From Massilia sp. 9096 (GTDB lineage: Bacteria; Pseudomonadota; Gammaproteobacteria; Burkholderiales; Burkholderiaceae_D), in NCBI RefSeq assembly GCF_000745265.1, contig NZ_JQNN01000001.1, forward strand, positions 5,146,001 through 5,210,000: 64,000 nt of DNA, read 5' to 3'. Position 1 is the stretch's first letter. Every line of letters begins with the position of its first letter. This document shows positions 52,824-64,000 of the stretch, piece after piece. The position numbers were made by a program, and so were the translations under genes. A model generated the notes under the pieces. It did not search any database and was not told the DNA's origin. It saw only the letters and a list, made by a program, of their open reading frames with translations.

Positions 52824-52880
52824 ATAATTGAAAAGATAATAAAAAGAACCGGAGATGAAGCTGCTTTGAGCAGCGTAACG

Positions 52881-52997
52881 GTGGCCTCGAGAACCGTAGC
52901 GAGCGGAAGAAGTTTCGTTCGAGAAGCGCAGCCGTACTTATGGTACGGCGAGCATCGCAGGACGAAAATTCGACGCGCAGTAGGTTCTCGAGGCCAC
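52881..52997 (-). repeat. Dispersed palindromic repeat, family A copy 3, inverted
   Basis: A 117-bp element bounded by perfect 15-bp inverted ends (GTGGCCTCGAGAACC at 52881-52895 and its complement at 52983-52997). Its middle, read on the minus strand, differs from copy 1 at one base over ~45. It lies between dusB and fis and ends 21 bases before the fis start codon, so it should fold in the fis leader. Confidence 0.8.
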
Positions 52998-53018
52998 CCA
53001 CCGAACAGGAACAGCAGT

Positions 53019-53252
53019 ATGAGCAAAGAAATAATCCAGGAAGTCGTACAGAAAAGTCTCGAAGACTATTTCAACGACCTGGGCGAACAAAAACCGACCA
53101 ATATCTACGACATGATGCTCCTGACCGTCGAAAAACCGATCCTGCAGGTCGTGATGACGCGCGCGGATGGCAACCAGTCGCATGCGGCCCAGATGTTGGG
53201 CATCAACCGCAACACCCTGCGCAAGAAGCTGCAGGAACACGGGCTGCTATAA
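53019..53252 (+). CDS. fis: Fis family DNA-binding protein
   Basis: 77-residue nucleoid protein of the Fis family: N-terminal segment EIIQEVVQKSLEDYFNDL and a C-terminal helix-turn-helix GNQSHAAQMLGINRNTLRKK. It is shorter than E. coli Fis (98), as usual in beta-proteobacteria. The ATG at 53019 follows AGGAACAG. The in-frame extension upstream is repeat DNA, not protein. Confidence 0.93.
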   Translation: MSKEIIQEVVQKSLEDYFNDLGEQKPTNIYDMMLLTVEKPILQVVMTRADGNQSHAAQMLGINRNTLRKKLQEHGLL

Positions 53253-53368
53253 GCCGCGGCGGAGGGGCCGGGGCGTACCGTGCGCGTCGGCTCCCGTTCG
53301 GCGCAACATAATGCAGGTCGTCCGCCAGCAAGTCGTACGCTAGATTTCTTCATCGATAGGCCACTCCC

Positions 53369-54955
53369 ATGATCAAACAAGCTCTCATTTCCGTTTCCGA
53401 CAAGACCGGCGTGCTCGATTTCGCGCGCGCGCTGTCTGCGCTTGGCGTGAACATCCTGTCCACCGGCGGCACTGCCAAGCTGCTGCAGGACAATGGCGTC
53501 GCCGTGACCGAAGTCGCCGACTACACCGGTTTCCCGGAAATGCTCGATGGCCGCGTCAAGACCCTGCATCCGAAGGTCCACGGCGGCATCCTGGCGCGCC
53601 GCGACTTGCCCGAGCACGTCGCCAAGCTGGAAGAGCACGGCATCCCGACGATCGACATGGTGGTGGTCAATCTGTATCCATTCCAGCAGACCGTGGCCAA
53701 GGAACAGTGCTCGCTGGAAGAAGCGATCGAGAACATCGACATCGGTGGCCCGACCATGCTGCGCTCGGCGGCCAAGAACCATCGCGACGTCGTCGTCGTC
53801 GTCGATCCGGCCGATTACGGTCCGATCCTGGCGGAGATGAAAGGCACCGGGGCCACCGCGGGCGACGTCGGCTACGACACCAAGTTCCGCCTGGCCAAGA
53901 AAGTGTTCGCCCACACGGCCCAGTACGACAGCGCGATCACCAACTATCTGACCAGCCTGGGCGAGGACAAGCAGCACACGACCCGCGCCACCTACCCGCA
54001 GACGCTGAACCTGCATTTCGAAAAAGTCCAGGACATGCGCTACGGCGAAAATCCGCACCAGAGCGCCGCCTTCTACCGCGACCTGGCCCCGGCGGCCGGC
54101 AGCCTGGCCAACTACCGCCAGCTGCAGGGCAAGGAACTGTCGTACAACAACATCGCCGATGCCGATGCGGCCTGGGAATGCGTCAAGACGCTCGGCGGCT
54201 TCGAGGCGCCGGCCGGCTGCGTGATCATCAAGCACGCCAACCCGTGCGGCGTGGCGATCGGCGCCGATGCGCTCGACGCCTACTCGCGCGCTTTGAAGAC
54301 CGACCCGACCTCGGCGTTCGGCGGCATCATCGCCTTCAACGTGCCGGTCGACGGCCGCGCCGCCGAAGCGATCGCCAAGCTGTTCGTCGAAGTCATCATC
54401 GCGCCGGTGTTCACGCCGGAAGCGCGCCAGATCCTGGCGGCCAAGCAGAACGTGCGCCTGCTCGAGATCGCCCTGGGCGAAGGCCACAACAACTTCGACG
54501 TCAAGCGCGTCGGCGGCGGCTTGCTGGTGCAGTCGCCGGACGTCAAGGACGTCGGCCTGGGTGAGCTGCGCGTGGTCAGCAAGAAGCAGCCGACCCAGCA
54601 GCAGCTGCAGGACCTGCTGTTCGCCTGGCGCGTCGCGAAATACGTGAAATCGAATGCGATCGTGTTCTGCGCCAATGGCATGACGCTGGGCGTCGGCGCC
54701 GGCCAGATGAGCCGCATCGACTCGGCGCGCATCGCATCGATCAAGGCGCAGAACGCCGGCCTGTCGCTGGAAGGCTCGGCGGTGGCGTCGGACGCATTCT
54801 TCCCGTTCCGCGATGGCCTGGACGTGGTGGTCGACGCCGGCGCCACCTGCGTCATCCACCCGGGCGGCTCGATGCGCGACCAGGAAGTGATCGACGCGGC
54901 CGACGAGCGCGGCGTCGTGATGCTCTACACCGGTACGCGTCACTTCCGCCACTGA
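53369..54955 (+). CDS. purH: Bifunctional AICAR transformylase/IMP cyclohydrolase
   Basis: Catalyses the last two steps of IMP synthesis. N-terminal MGS-like cyclohydrolase domain (~1-195: [30 protein letters not shown]), then the AICARFT domain with [11 protein letters not shown] and [13 protein letters not shown]. At 528 residues it is full length. A strong terminator-like hairpin follows. Confidence 0.96.
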   Translation: MIKQALISVSDKTGVLDFARALSALGVNILSTGGTAKLLQDNGVAVTEVADYTGFPEMLDGRVKTLHPKVHGGILARRDLPEHVAKLEEHGIPTIDMVVVNLYPFQQTVAKEQCSLEEAIENIDIGGPTMLRSAAKNHRDVVVVVDPADYGPILAEMKGTGATAGDVGYDTKFRLAKKVFAHTAQYDSAITNYLTSLGEDKQHTTRATYPQTLNLHFEKVQDMRYGENPHQSAAFYRDLAPAAGSLANYRQLQGKELSYNNIADADAAWECVKTLGGFEAPAGCVIIKHANPCGVAIGADALDAYSRALKTDPTSAFGGIIAFNVPVDGRAAEAIAKLFVEVIIAPVFTPEARQILAAKQNVRLLEIALGEGHNNFDVKRVGGGLLVQSPDVKDVGLGELRVVSKKQPTQQQLQDLLFAWRVAKYVKSNAIVFCANGMTLGVGAGQMSRIDSARIASIKAQNAGLSLEGSAVASDAFFPFRDGLDVVVDAGATCVIHPGGSMRDQEVIDAADERGVVMLYTGTRHFRH

Positions 54956-54990
54956 TCGCGGCGGCGCGCAGTAATCTAGTGGGATAATGC

Positions 54991-55020
54991 AAACCGCCAC
55001 GGCCAAAACCGTGGCGGTTT
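54991..55020 (+). terminator. Hairpin after purH, likely terminator
   Basis: AAACCGCCACGG and CCGTGGCGGTTT pair perfectly over 12 bp around CCAAAA; only a short T stretch follows. Located 70 bases before ruvC. Confidence 0.6.
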
Positions 55021-55088
55021 CGCTATTGGACTGTATTTTTGCACAGTATTTTTCCCACGAAACACCCACGCCGGTATACCATTCGCTC

Positions 55089-55625
55089 ATGATTATTCTG
55101 GGCATTGACCCGGGCCTGCGCACGACGGGCTTCGGGGTGATCGAAAAGCAGGGCCAGCGGCTGCGTTACATCGCGTCCGGCACCATCAAGACCGGCACCG
55201 AGGGCGCGCTGCCGCCGCGCCTCAAAATCATCCTGTCCGGGGTGAGCGAAATCGTCACGACCTACAAACCGGCCTGCGCCGCCATCGAACGCGTGTTCGT
55301 CAACGTCAACCCGCAGTCGACGCTGCTGCTGGGCGCGGCGCGCGGCGCGGCGATCACGGCGCTGGTCGGCGCCGACCTCGACGTGGCCGAGTACACGCCG
55401 GCCGAGGTCAAGCAGGCCGTGGTCGGCTCCGGCAAGGCGGTCAAGGCCCAGGTGCAGGACATGGTGGCGCGCTTGCTCAAGCTGCCCGGCCTGCCGGGCA
55501 GCGACGCCGCCGACGCGCTCGGCATCGCGATCTGCCATGCGCACGGCATGGACGCGCTGGGGCTGATCGGTTCGCTGTCGCCGGAAAAGCCGGGGCTGCA
55601 CATGCGCCGCGGCCGCCTCGTCTAA
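55089..55625 (+). CDS. ruvC: Holliday junction resolvase RuvC
   Basis: Endonuclease cutting Holliday junctions after RuvAB branch migration. Catalytic acidic residues are visible at the start ([12 protein letters not shown]), in [12 protein letters not shown], and near the end in [14 protein letters not shown]. The ATG at 55089 gives 178 residues; 34 in-frame codons upstream include the purH hairpin and are rejected. First of ruvC-ruvA-ruvB. Confidence 0.95.
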   Translation: MIILGIDPGLRTTGFGVIEKQGQRLRYIASGTIKTGTEGALPPRLKIILSGVSEIVTTYKPACAAIERVFVNVNPQSTLLLGAARGAAITALVGADLDVAEYTPAEVKQAVVGSGKAVKAQVQDMVARLLKLPGLPGSDAADALGIAICHAHGMDALGLIGSLSPEKPGLHMRRGRLV

Positions 55626-55653
55626 TATCAATACACTGAACTGAAAGAACACG

Positions 55654-56232
55654 ATGATCGGTCGCCTGTCCGGAGTCCTGCTGGAAAAGAACCCGCCGCA
55701 AGTGCTGGTGGATTGCAACGGCGTCGGCTATGAAGTCGACGTACCGATGAGCACTTTCTACAACCTGCCGCACACCGGCGAGAAGGTCACGCTGCACACG
55801 CATTACGTGGTGCGCGAGGATGCGCATCTGCTGTTCGGTTTCGGCACGTCCAGCGAGCGCGCCGTGTTCCGCCAGCTGATCAAGATCACCGGCGTCGGCG
55901 CGCGCATGGCGCTGTCGATCCTGTCCGGCATGACCATCGCGGACCTGGCCCAGGCCGTGACGCTGCAGGAAGCCGGGCGGCTGGTGAAAGTGCCGGGCAT
56001 CGGCAAGAAGACCGCCGAGCGTCTGCTGCTCGAGCTGAAGGGCAAGCTGGGCGCGGACATCGGCGTGACCGCCGGCGCGCCGCAGGACGACGCCCAGGCA
56101 GACGTGCTCAATGCGCTGCTGGCTTTGGGGTATTCTGACAAGGAAGCCCTGGCCGCGATCAAGAGCATGCCGGCCGGGACGAGCGTATCCGACGGTATTA
56201 AGTTGGCGCTGAAATCGCTGTCGAAAGCGTAA
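55654..56232 (+). CDS. ruvA: Holliday junction branch migration protein RuvA
   Basis: 192-residue junction-binding subunit. N-terminal OB domain ([20 protein letters not shown]), two helix-hairpin-helix motifs ([29 protein letters not shown]) and a C-terminal RuvB-binding helix domain (~148-192). It lies 28 bases after ruvC. Confidence 0.96.
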   Translation: MIGRLSGVLLEKNPPQVLVDCNGVGYEVDVPMSTFYNLPHTGEKVTLHTHYVVREDAHLLFGFGTSSERAVFRQLIKITGVGARMALSILSGMTIADLAQAVTLQEAGRLVKVPGIGKKTAERLLLELKGKLGADIGVTAGAPQDDAQADVLNALLALGYSDKEALAAIKSMPAGTSVSDGIKLALKSLSKA

Positions 56233-56250
56233 GCACTTTAAGATTCAACC

Positions 56251-57318
56251 ATGAGCATCCAGACCGACAACTTCACCGAGCAGCGCATCATCGACGCCGC
56301 CCCGTCCTCGCCCAACGAGGAGGCGATCGAGCGCGCGCTGCGCCCCAAGCACCTCGAAGAATACGTCGGCCAGAGCAAGATCCGCGACCAGCTCGAGATC
56401 TTCATCTCTGCCGCGCGCAAGCGCCGCGAAGCGCTGGACCACACGCTGCTGTTCGGCCCGCCGGGCCTGGGCAAGACCACGCTGGCGCACATCATCGCGC
56501 GCGAGATGGGCGTGAACCTGCGCCAGACCTCCGGCCCGGTGCTCGAACGCCCCGGCGACCTGGCCGCGCTGCTGACCAACCTGGAAGCCAACGACGTCCT
56601 GTTCATCGACGAGATCCACCGTTTGTCGCCGGTGGTCGAGGAGATCCTGTACCCGGCGCTCGAGGACTACCAGATCGACATCATGATCGGCGAGGGCCCG
56701 GCGGCGCGTTCCGTGAAGCTCGACCTGCAGCCGTTCACGCTGGTCGGGGCGACCACGCGCGCCGGCATGCTGACCAACCCGCTGCGCGACCGCTTCGGCA
56801 TCGTCGCGCGCCTGGAGTTCTACAACGTCGATGAACTGACCAAGATCGTCACCCGCAGCGCCGCGCTGCTCGAAGCGCCGATCAACGAGGAAGGCGCGCG
56901 TGAAGTCGCCAAGCGCGCGCGCGGCACGCCGCGTATCGCCAACCGCCTGCTGCGCCGCGTGCGCGACTACGCGGAAGTGAAGGGCAACGGCGAGATCACC
57001 AAGGACATGGCCGACCGCGCACTGCGCATGCTCGACGTCGACACGGTCGGCTTCGACGTGATGGACCGCAAGCTGCTGGAAGCGGTGCTGTTCAAGTTCG
57101 CCGGCGGCCCGGTCGGCATCGGCAATCTGGCGGCGGCGATCGGCGAAGCGGCCGACACCATCGAGGACGTGCTCGAACCCTACCTGATCCAGCAGGGCTA
57201 CCTGCAGCGCACCCCGCGCGGGCGCATCGCCACGCCGCTGGCGTATCACCACTTCGGTGTGACGGCGCCGCGCATCAGCCCGACCGGCGACCTGTGGGAC
57301 AACCTGCCGCCGGCATGA
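56251..57318 (+). CDS. ruvB: Holliday junction helicase RuvB
   Basis: 355-residue AAA+ motor of branch migration. Walker [14 protein letters not shown], Walker [12 protein letters not shown], sensor region [10 protein letters not shown], and a C-terminal winged helix ending with [17 protein letters not shown]. Eighteen bases separate it from ruvA. Its stop overlaps the next start as ATGA. Confidence 0.97.
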   Translation: MSIQTDNFTEQRIIDAAPSSPNEEAIERALRPKHLEEYVGQSKIRDQLEIFISAARKRREALDHTLLFGPPGLGKTTLAHIIAREMGVNLRQTSGPVLERPGDLAALLTNLEANDVLFIDEIHRLSPVVEEILYPALEDYQIDIMIGEGPAARSVKLDLQPFTLVGATTRAGMLTNPLRDRFGIVARLEFYNVDELTKIVTRSAALLEAPINEEGAREVAKRARGTPRIANRLLRRVRDYAEVKGNGEITKDMADRALRMLDVDTVGFDVMDRKLLEAVLFKFAGGPVGIGNLAAAIGEAADTIEDVLEPYLIQQGYLQRTPRGRIATPLAYHHFGVTAPRISPTGDLWDNLPPA

Positions 57319-57776
57319 TGCAGATCTGGGTCGATGCCGACGCCTGCCCGGCCGTCATCAAGGACATCCTGTTCCGCGTGGCCGAGCGCGTGCAGATGCA
57401 GGTGACGCTGGTGGCCAACCAGTTGATGCGCGTGCCCGGCTCGCGCTTCGTGCGCGCGCTGCAAGTGCCGAGCGGGCCGGACGTGGCCGATACCGAGATC
57501 GTCGAGCGCCTGGCGCCGGGCGACCTGGTCGTCACCGGCGACATCCCGCTGGCCGCACGCGTGCTGGAAAAGGGCGGCGACGCCCTCAATCCGCGCGGCG
57601 ATTTTTATACGAAGGACAATATCGCGCAGCAGCTGACGATGCGTGCCTTCATGGAAGAGTTGAGGAGCGGCGGCGTCGACACCGGCGGCCCGGCCGCGTT
57701 CAGCCAGGCCGACCGCCAGCGCTTTGCGAATGCGCTCGACCGGCACCTGGCGCGCAGGCGGCCGGCCGGACAATAA
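57315..57776 (+). CDS. YaiI/YqxD family protein (DUF188)
   Basis: 153 residues of the DUF188 family with the conserved [17 protein letters not shown] and [18 protein letters not shown]. The Asp-rich pattern is that of a PIN-like nuclease fold, but activity is not established. The ATG at 57315 overlaps the ruvB stop; an adjacent ATG at 57318 is equally possible. Convergent with the next gene. Confidence 0.9.
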   Translation: MMQIWVDADACPAVIKDILFRVAERVQMQVTLVANQLMRVPGSRFVRALQVPSGPDVADTEIVERLAPGDLVVTGDIPLAARVLEKGGDALNPRGDFYTKDNIAQQLTMRAFMEELRSGGVDTGGPAAFSQADRQRFANALDRHLARRRPAGQ

Positions 57777-57786
57777 GCGGCGTCGA

Positions 57787-58215
57787 TCAGCCCTGCTGGT
57801 GCGGCGGCAGCAGGTTCAGGTTCGGGTCCTGCTGCTCGCGCTGGCGCATCGGCCGCGAAGGCGCTTCGATGCCCGGATACACGAAGCTCAGGAACAGCAG
57901 CAGGCCAAAGCCCAGCACCATGCCGCTGGCCACCATTTGCGCGAATTCGTGGAGCATCACCATCAGCACCAGGCCGGTGACGATCGGGATCAGCAGCAGG
58001 ACGCCGCCGATCTTGCGTTGCGGGCGCTTGCGGATCATGCGTTCCCCGTTCACGCCGATGTAGATGAAGGTGGCCGAGACCGCCACGACCGCGAGCAGAC
58101 TGGCGGCGACGGCTTCGATCGACCAGTTGCCGGTGCCGGCGTCGGTCAGCATGATCGGCGGCGCCAGCAGGACGAGGAAGCTTGCGAGCAGGGAGAGGAT
58201 ACGCAGGGCGTTCAT
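57787..58215 (-). CDS. Hypothetical inner membrane protein
   Basis: 142 residues with four likely membrane helices: ILSLLASFLVLLAPPIML, VAASLLAVVAVSATFIYIGV, VLLLIPIVTGLVLMVML and VLGFGLLLFLSFVYPG. The tail is hydrophilic and Pro/Gln-rich. The ATG at 58215 (MNALRIL) is preferred to one at 58293 because it begins just before the first helix. Family not recognised; function unknown. Confidence 0.7.
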   Translation of the reverse strand: MNALRILSLLASFLVLLAPPIMLTDAGTGNWSIEAVAASLLAVVAVSATFIYIGVNGERMIRKRPQRKIGGVLLLIPIVTGLVLMVMLHEFAQMVASGMVLGFGLLLFLSFVYPGIEAPSRPMRQREQQDPNLNLLPPHQQG

Positions 58216-58427
58216 CGCAGCCGCTCCTGCGGCGAGGCGATGAACGCAAAAATGAGCTTGTGCATGCTTGTTCGTCAACAATAAGTTGCGCAAAGCTTAA
58301 TGGAGACACAATTTCGATGGCGCGCGTTTGGCGCACCGCAGCAAAACCTGCGGCTGAACCTTGGGACGTTCGACGAACCCCGGGGCGAGACCTGGCAACG
58401 CAGCCCTGAGGCTTCGGTCAGGCGGTC

Positions 58428-58874
58428 TTATTCCTGGCGCAGCCAGACCTGCGAGCGGCCCAGCATCGGCATGCCGATGTAACCGCGCACTTCCAGCTTC
58501 TTGCCGCCTTCGCGCAGCATCGCCTTGCTCTTGTAGACCTTGCCGCTTTTCGGATCCAGGATCTCGCCGCCGTCGTATTCGTCGCCGTCTTTCTTGAGGC
58601 CGGAGACGATGGTCATGCCGATGATCGGCTGGTCCTTGCGCGCGCCGGTGCACAACGCGCACTTCGGGTTCTGGTCTTCACTGGGTTCGCGGAACAGCTT
58701 CTCGATCTTGCCCTGCAGCTCGCCCCCGTTGTCGCTGATGCGGATCAGCGCCGACGGTTTGCCTGACTTGTCGTCGATCGCCTTCCACAGTCCGACCGGC
58801 GAATTCGATTCGGCCCAGGCCAGTGGCGCGGCGAGGACGGCGGCAATCAGGGACAGGTTGATCAGGGTGCGCAT
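58428..58874 (-). CDS. DUF2147 domain secreted protein
   Basis: 148 residues with signal peptide (MRTLINLSLIAAVLAAPLAWA). The mature part fits DUF2147: SPVGLWKAIDDKSGKPSALI, DQPIIGMTIVSGLK, and a final VRGYIGMPMLGRSQVW. Two Cys in CALC could bind metal or form a disulfide. Function unknown. The ATG at 58874 follows GGAGAC. Confidence 0.85.
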   Translation of the reverse strand: MRTLINLSLIAAVLAAPLAWAESNSPVGLWKAIDDKSGKPSALIRISDNGGELQGKIEKLFREPSEDQNPKCALCTGARKDQPIIGMTIVSGLKKDGDEYDGGEILDPKSGKVYKSKAMLREGGKKLEVRGYIGMPMLGRSQVWLRQE

Positions 58875-59176
58875 GGGGTCTCCAGTGGGTTGGCGGCAAG
58901 TGCAGTGTAGCAACTATACGGCCCTGCGGTAAAGGACTAGAGGTGATGACATTTGTCACACCGAATTGGTGGCGGTCGCTTCTATCGGCACCGGACCAGG
59001 TTGCGAATACTGCTTCGCATCGACAACGACAATGCCAGGCCCCCATGAAATTGATGGTCTGGCGAAAGGAACCCCGGCTGAACGCGCCTCATGCGACGTG
59101 CATCAACATCGCACTGGAGCTCATCCTTATGCTGGTTGCGTGGACGGCCGTCGTCCACCGACCTGACGAGGACATC
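58875..59176. other. Divergent intergenic region upstream of the PEP-CTERM gene
   Basis: This 302-base gap shows no convincing gene. It contains a dyad TGACA-TT-TGTCA at 58947-58958 that could be an operator; no promoter pair is clear. Confidence 0.45.
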
Positions 59177-59776
59177 ATGACGCCATCCAGCTGGATCCGA
59201 CGCGGCATCGCCATCGCCGCCGCCTTGTGCGCTTGCGCGGCCACCTCCGCCTCGGCCGAGACGGTCACGCTCACCTTCGCCATTTTCGACGACCCGCTCT
59301 ATCCAAGCTCCTATTCGCAAGCCGGTTTCATCATCACCTCGCTCTACCCGGATGGCGGACACCTGCATGCCGGCGACGGCAACCTCTGGCTGCACAGCCG
59401 CGAGGGTTCGTCGCCCTACCAGATCCGGCGCATCGACGGCGGCAGCTTCGATTTCCTCGGTTTCGACTACCAGGGCGGCGATTCCGTCTTCGTCAGCGAC
59501 ACCGGAGCGAGCTACACCATCCTGGGCGAGCAGCCGCTGGCCACCTTCGCCATGCCGCCCTCGTTCCACGACGTCACCTACGTCAACTGGTATATGAACA
59601 ACCCGGGCGACCTCGATTTTCCGGACCCGCAGTGGGGAAGCATCGACAACGTCGTGCTGAACATCCCGGCGGCGCCGGAGCCGGCGCCGCCGGCCATGTT
59701 CGGCATCGGCGTGGCCGGCTTGCTGCTGGCGGCGCGCCGCTCGCAGCGCCGGTACGCAGGCGGCGCGGGAGCCTGA
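59177..59776 (+). CDS. PEP-CTERM sorting-domain protein
   Basis: 199 residues. Signal peptide (WIRRGIAIAAALCACAATSASA), an extracellular beta-rich part rich in Gly/Asp/Ser (~25-165), and a C-terminal signal: PEPAPP, a hydrophobic run MFGIGVAGLLLAA, then RRSQRR. Such proteins are processed by an exosortase (EpsH/XrtA type), expected elsewhere in the genome, and are typical of exopolysaccharide-making proteobacteria. The ATG at 59177 fits the signal peptide; an open frame upstream is discarded. Function unknown. Confidence 0.83.
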   Translation: MTPSSWIRRGIAIAAALCACAATSASAETVTLTFAIFDDPLYPSSYSQAGFIITSLYPDGGHLHAGDGNLWLHSREGSSPYQIRRIDGGSFDFLGFDYQGGDSVFVSDTGASYTILGEQPLATFAMPPSFHDVTYVNWYMNNPGDLDFPDPQWGSIDNVVLNIPAAPEPAPPAMFGIGVAGLLLAARRSQRRYAGGAGA

Positions 59777-59799
59777 GGCATGCGGCTGGCGGCGGACGA

Positions 59800-59832
59800 A
59801 AAAAAACGCGCCGGCGTGAACCGGCGCGTTTT
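59800..59832. terminator. Bidirectional terminator between PEP-CTERM gene and valS
   Basis: AACGCGCCGG and CCGGCGCGTT arms around CGTGAA. On the minus strand an uninterrupted run of eight T follows, so it is the strong valS terminator; the plus strand has only TTTT. Confidence 0.85.
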
Positions 59833-59899
59833 GGATGAACTGCGGCATGCACCGCGCACCCGGCTGCACCACGCTGGGCGCAGCCGGCGTTCTGGGCGA

Positions 59900-62725
<2,826 letters not shown>

Positions 62726-62835
62726 GATGTGGCTTATCGGGATATATATGCGAAAACGACCATTATAGATGACGGCGCAATTGAAAAGGGCGCTTGCCGC
62801 GCCCTTTCGCCATGCCGGTCAGACGGCGTGGAAGC

Positions 62836-64000
62836 TTACTTGCCGCAGCCCAGCGACTTGATGCGGTCGTAGGCGGCCTTCGCCTGCACCAGGCCGTAAC
62901 CGTAGTGGATGTCGCGGCCGGCAGCGCCGAGCTCGAGTGCGCTGTTGTCCAGCGAGGTGCGGATCTGCGCGCCGGTGCAGGTCGGGAAGTAGCTCCACAC
63001 CAGGGCGGCCACGGCCGACACGTGCGGCGTCGCCATCGAGGTGCCGTCGAAGTAGGCATAGTTCGACGCCTTCACCGCCACCGTGGCGCTGCTGCCGAGC
63101 TGGGTCTTCATCGCGGCGCCATCAAGGTCCGAAGCGGTCACCGACGGGATGCTGGTGGCGACGCCGTTGAGCGTGCCGCTGTAGGCGCCGGCGACGTTGT
63201 TGTACACGACCGCGCCGACGCCGCCGCTGCTCTGGCAATTCTGCACCTTGGTCGCGAAGTCCACGGTGCCGCGCTGGATCAGGCAGACCTTGCCCGAAAC
63301 TGCCGTGTTGACCTTGTCGCCGATGCCGAAGTCGGCCAGCGGCGCGGTCGCCGTCTTGACCGGCGAGCCATCCATCGCCGACGAGGCGTAGTTGGACGCG
63401 CCGACCGAGAGGGCGGTGTCGATGCCGGCGCCCATCGGGACCGTGGACAGCACCGACACGCCCGGGCCGGCGATCTCGACGTCGCTGTTGTACTGCGAGA
63501 AGCTGGCGAAGGCCTTGTTCTCGTCGACCGCCGCGACCGACATCACGCTGGCGTAACCGGCCGGGTAGGAGGTGGTGGCGTTGCCGTCGTTGCCGGCCGC
63601 GGCGATGCTGAGCACGCCCTTGGTCTGCAGGCTGTCGAAGGCCTTCTGCTCGGTCATGCTCTTGGCCCCGCCGCCCAGCGACATGGTGATGACGTTGGCG
63701 CCGGCCGCGCCGCACTTGTTGGCGGCGTTGGCCAGCGTCGACGAATAGGTCCAGGCGCCGTCGGTGCCGAACACCTTCACCACATGGATCTTGAGCTGCT
63801 TGTTCGGGTTCACGCCGACCACGCCCAGGCCATTGTTGACGCCGGCGATCGTGCCGAACACGTGGGTGCCATGGTGGGTCTCGTCGGTGTACCACCAGCC
63901 GGTGCCCGCGTCGTATTCGCCGGTGACGTTGCCGCCGTTGTCCTTCAGGTCTTCGTGGCTGAAGTCGACGCCGGAGTCGATGATGCAGATCTTGCGGTTG
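62836..64000 (-). CDS. Subtilisin-like S8 serine protease (5' end outside window)
   Basis: 388 visible codons to the window edge; the N-terminus lies beyond 64000. The whole catalytic triad is in view: Asp in CIIDSGVDFSHEDL, His in THHGTHVFGT, Ser in FDGTSMATPHVSA. A ~130-residue PA-like insertion lies between the His and Ser parts (KVCLIQRGTVDFATKVQNC). A GTG at 63861 is an internal codon, not the start, because the Asp and His motifs lie before it. Probably secreted; signal peptide is not visible. Ends GCGK with no extra C-terminal domain. Confidence 0.9.
   Translation of the reverse strand, partial: NRKICIIDSGVDFSHEDLKDNGGNVTGEYDAGTGWWYTDETHHGTHVFGTIAGVNNGLGVVGVNPNKQLKIHVVKVFGTDGAWTYSSTLANAANKCGAAGANVITMSLGGGAKSMTEQKAFDSLQTKGVLSIAAAGNDGNATTSYPAGYASVMSVAAVDENKAFASFSQYNSDVEIAGPGVSVLSTVPMGAGIDTALSVGASNYASSAMDGSPVKTATAPLADFGIGDKVNTAVSGKVCLIQRGTVDFATKVQNCQSSGGVGAVVYNNVAGAYSGTLNGVATSIPSVTASDLDGAAMKTQLGSSATVAVKASNYAYFDGTSMATPHVSAVAALVWSYFPTCTGAQIRTSLDNSALELGAAGRDIHYGYGLVQAKAAYDRIKSLGCGK

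Noticed and set aside
52866-53018. In-frame N-terminal extension of fis (and a similar small frame at 774-1031)
   Set aside because: Both translate family A repeat DNA (shared VREAQPYL-YGEHRRT), so the similarity is due to the repeat and not to protein.
58375-58425. Hairpin around CCTGAGGCTTCGGTCAGG downstream of the DUF2147 gene
   Set aside because: Stem is only five bases and no T run follows on either strand.

Overview
The window is high-GC, densely coded bacterial chromosome. Its gene orders (fmt-def divergent from LysM-dprA-smg-topB; rplM-rpsI-argC-bactofilin-erpA; tyrS-dtd followed by dusB-fis-purH-ruvCAB), a PEP-CTERM protein and zeaxanthin-type carotenoid genes point to a betaproteobacterium of the Oxalobacteraceae, most like Massilia/Telluria/Duganella. 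This is inferred from gene content only. No tRNA, rRNA, CRISPR array, phage or transposase gene was seen.

Layout. 1-2.9 kb: end of an EAL/HDOD regulator, then an ABC-2 exporter whose ATPase and permease genes look merged by an out-of-frame deletion. 2.9-9.9 kb: a DUF2141 protein and a complete carotenoid cluster, crtE-X-Y-I-B on the minus strand with ATGA overlaps, and crtZ convergent. 10-22 kb: metH, a small BrnA-like protein, fmt/def, LysM-dprA-smg, topB. 22.4-35 kb: an antitoxin-like small gene, a permease/M1-aminopeptidase fusion with its ATPase, a hypothetical gene, coq7, a frameshifted hybrid histidine kinase, OsmC, a NatAB-type exporter and a secreted alpha/beta hydrolase. 35-39.2 kb: rplM-rpsI, an SDR, argC, bactofilin, erpA. 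39.2-46.8 kb: GH8 and GH3 glycosidases, an M15 peptidase, an SDR, a low-complexity secreted protein, anmK. 47-57.8 kb: M23 peptidase, tyrS-dtd, YbhB, phosphatase, dusB-fis, purH, ruvCAB, DUF188. 57.8-64 kb: small membrane and secreted proteins, a PEP-CTERM protein, valS and a partial subtilisin-like protease.

How the genes work together. The crt genes suffice to build beta-carotene and zeaxanthin glucosides from FPP. GH8 plus GH3 fit breakdown of xylo- or gluco-oligosaccharides. The M23, M15, anmK and LysM genes concern the cell wall. The rest is mainly translation, recombination, purine and cofactor housekeeping.

The most unusual non-coding signal is two families of about 100-bp imperfect palindromes in gene gaps: family A at 931-1033, 39163-39287 and 52881-52997; family B at 43948-44045 and 46870-46965. 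Their outer stems differ between copies but stay self-complementary, which suggests selection on a folded structure.
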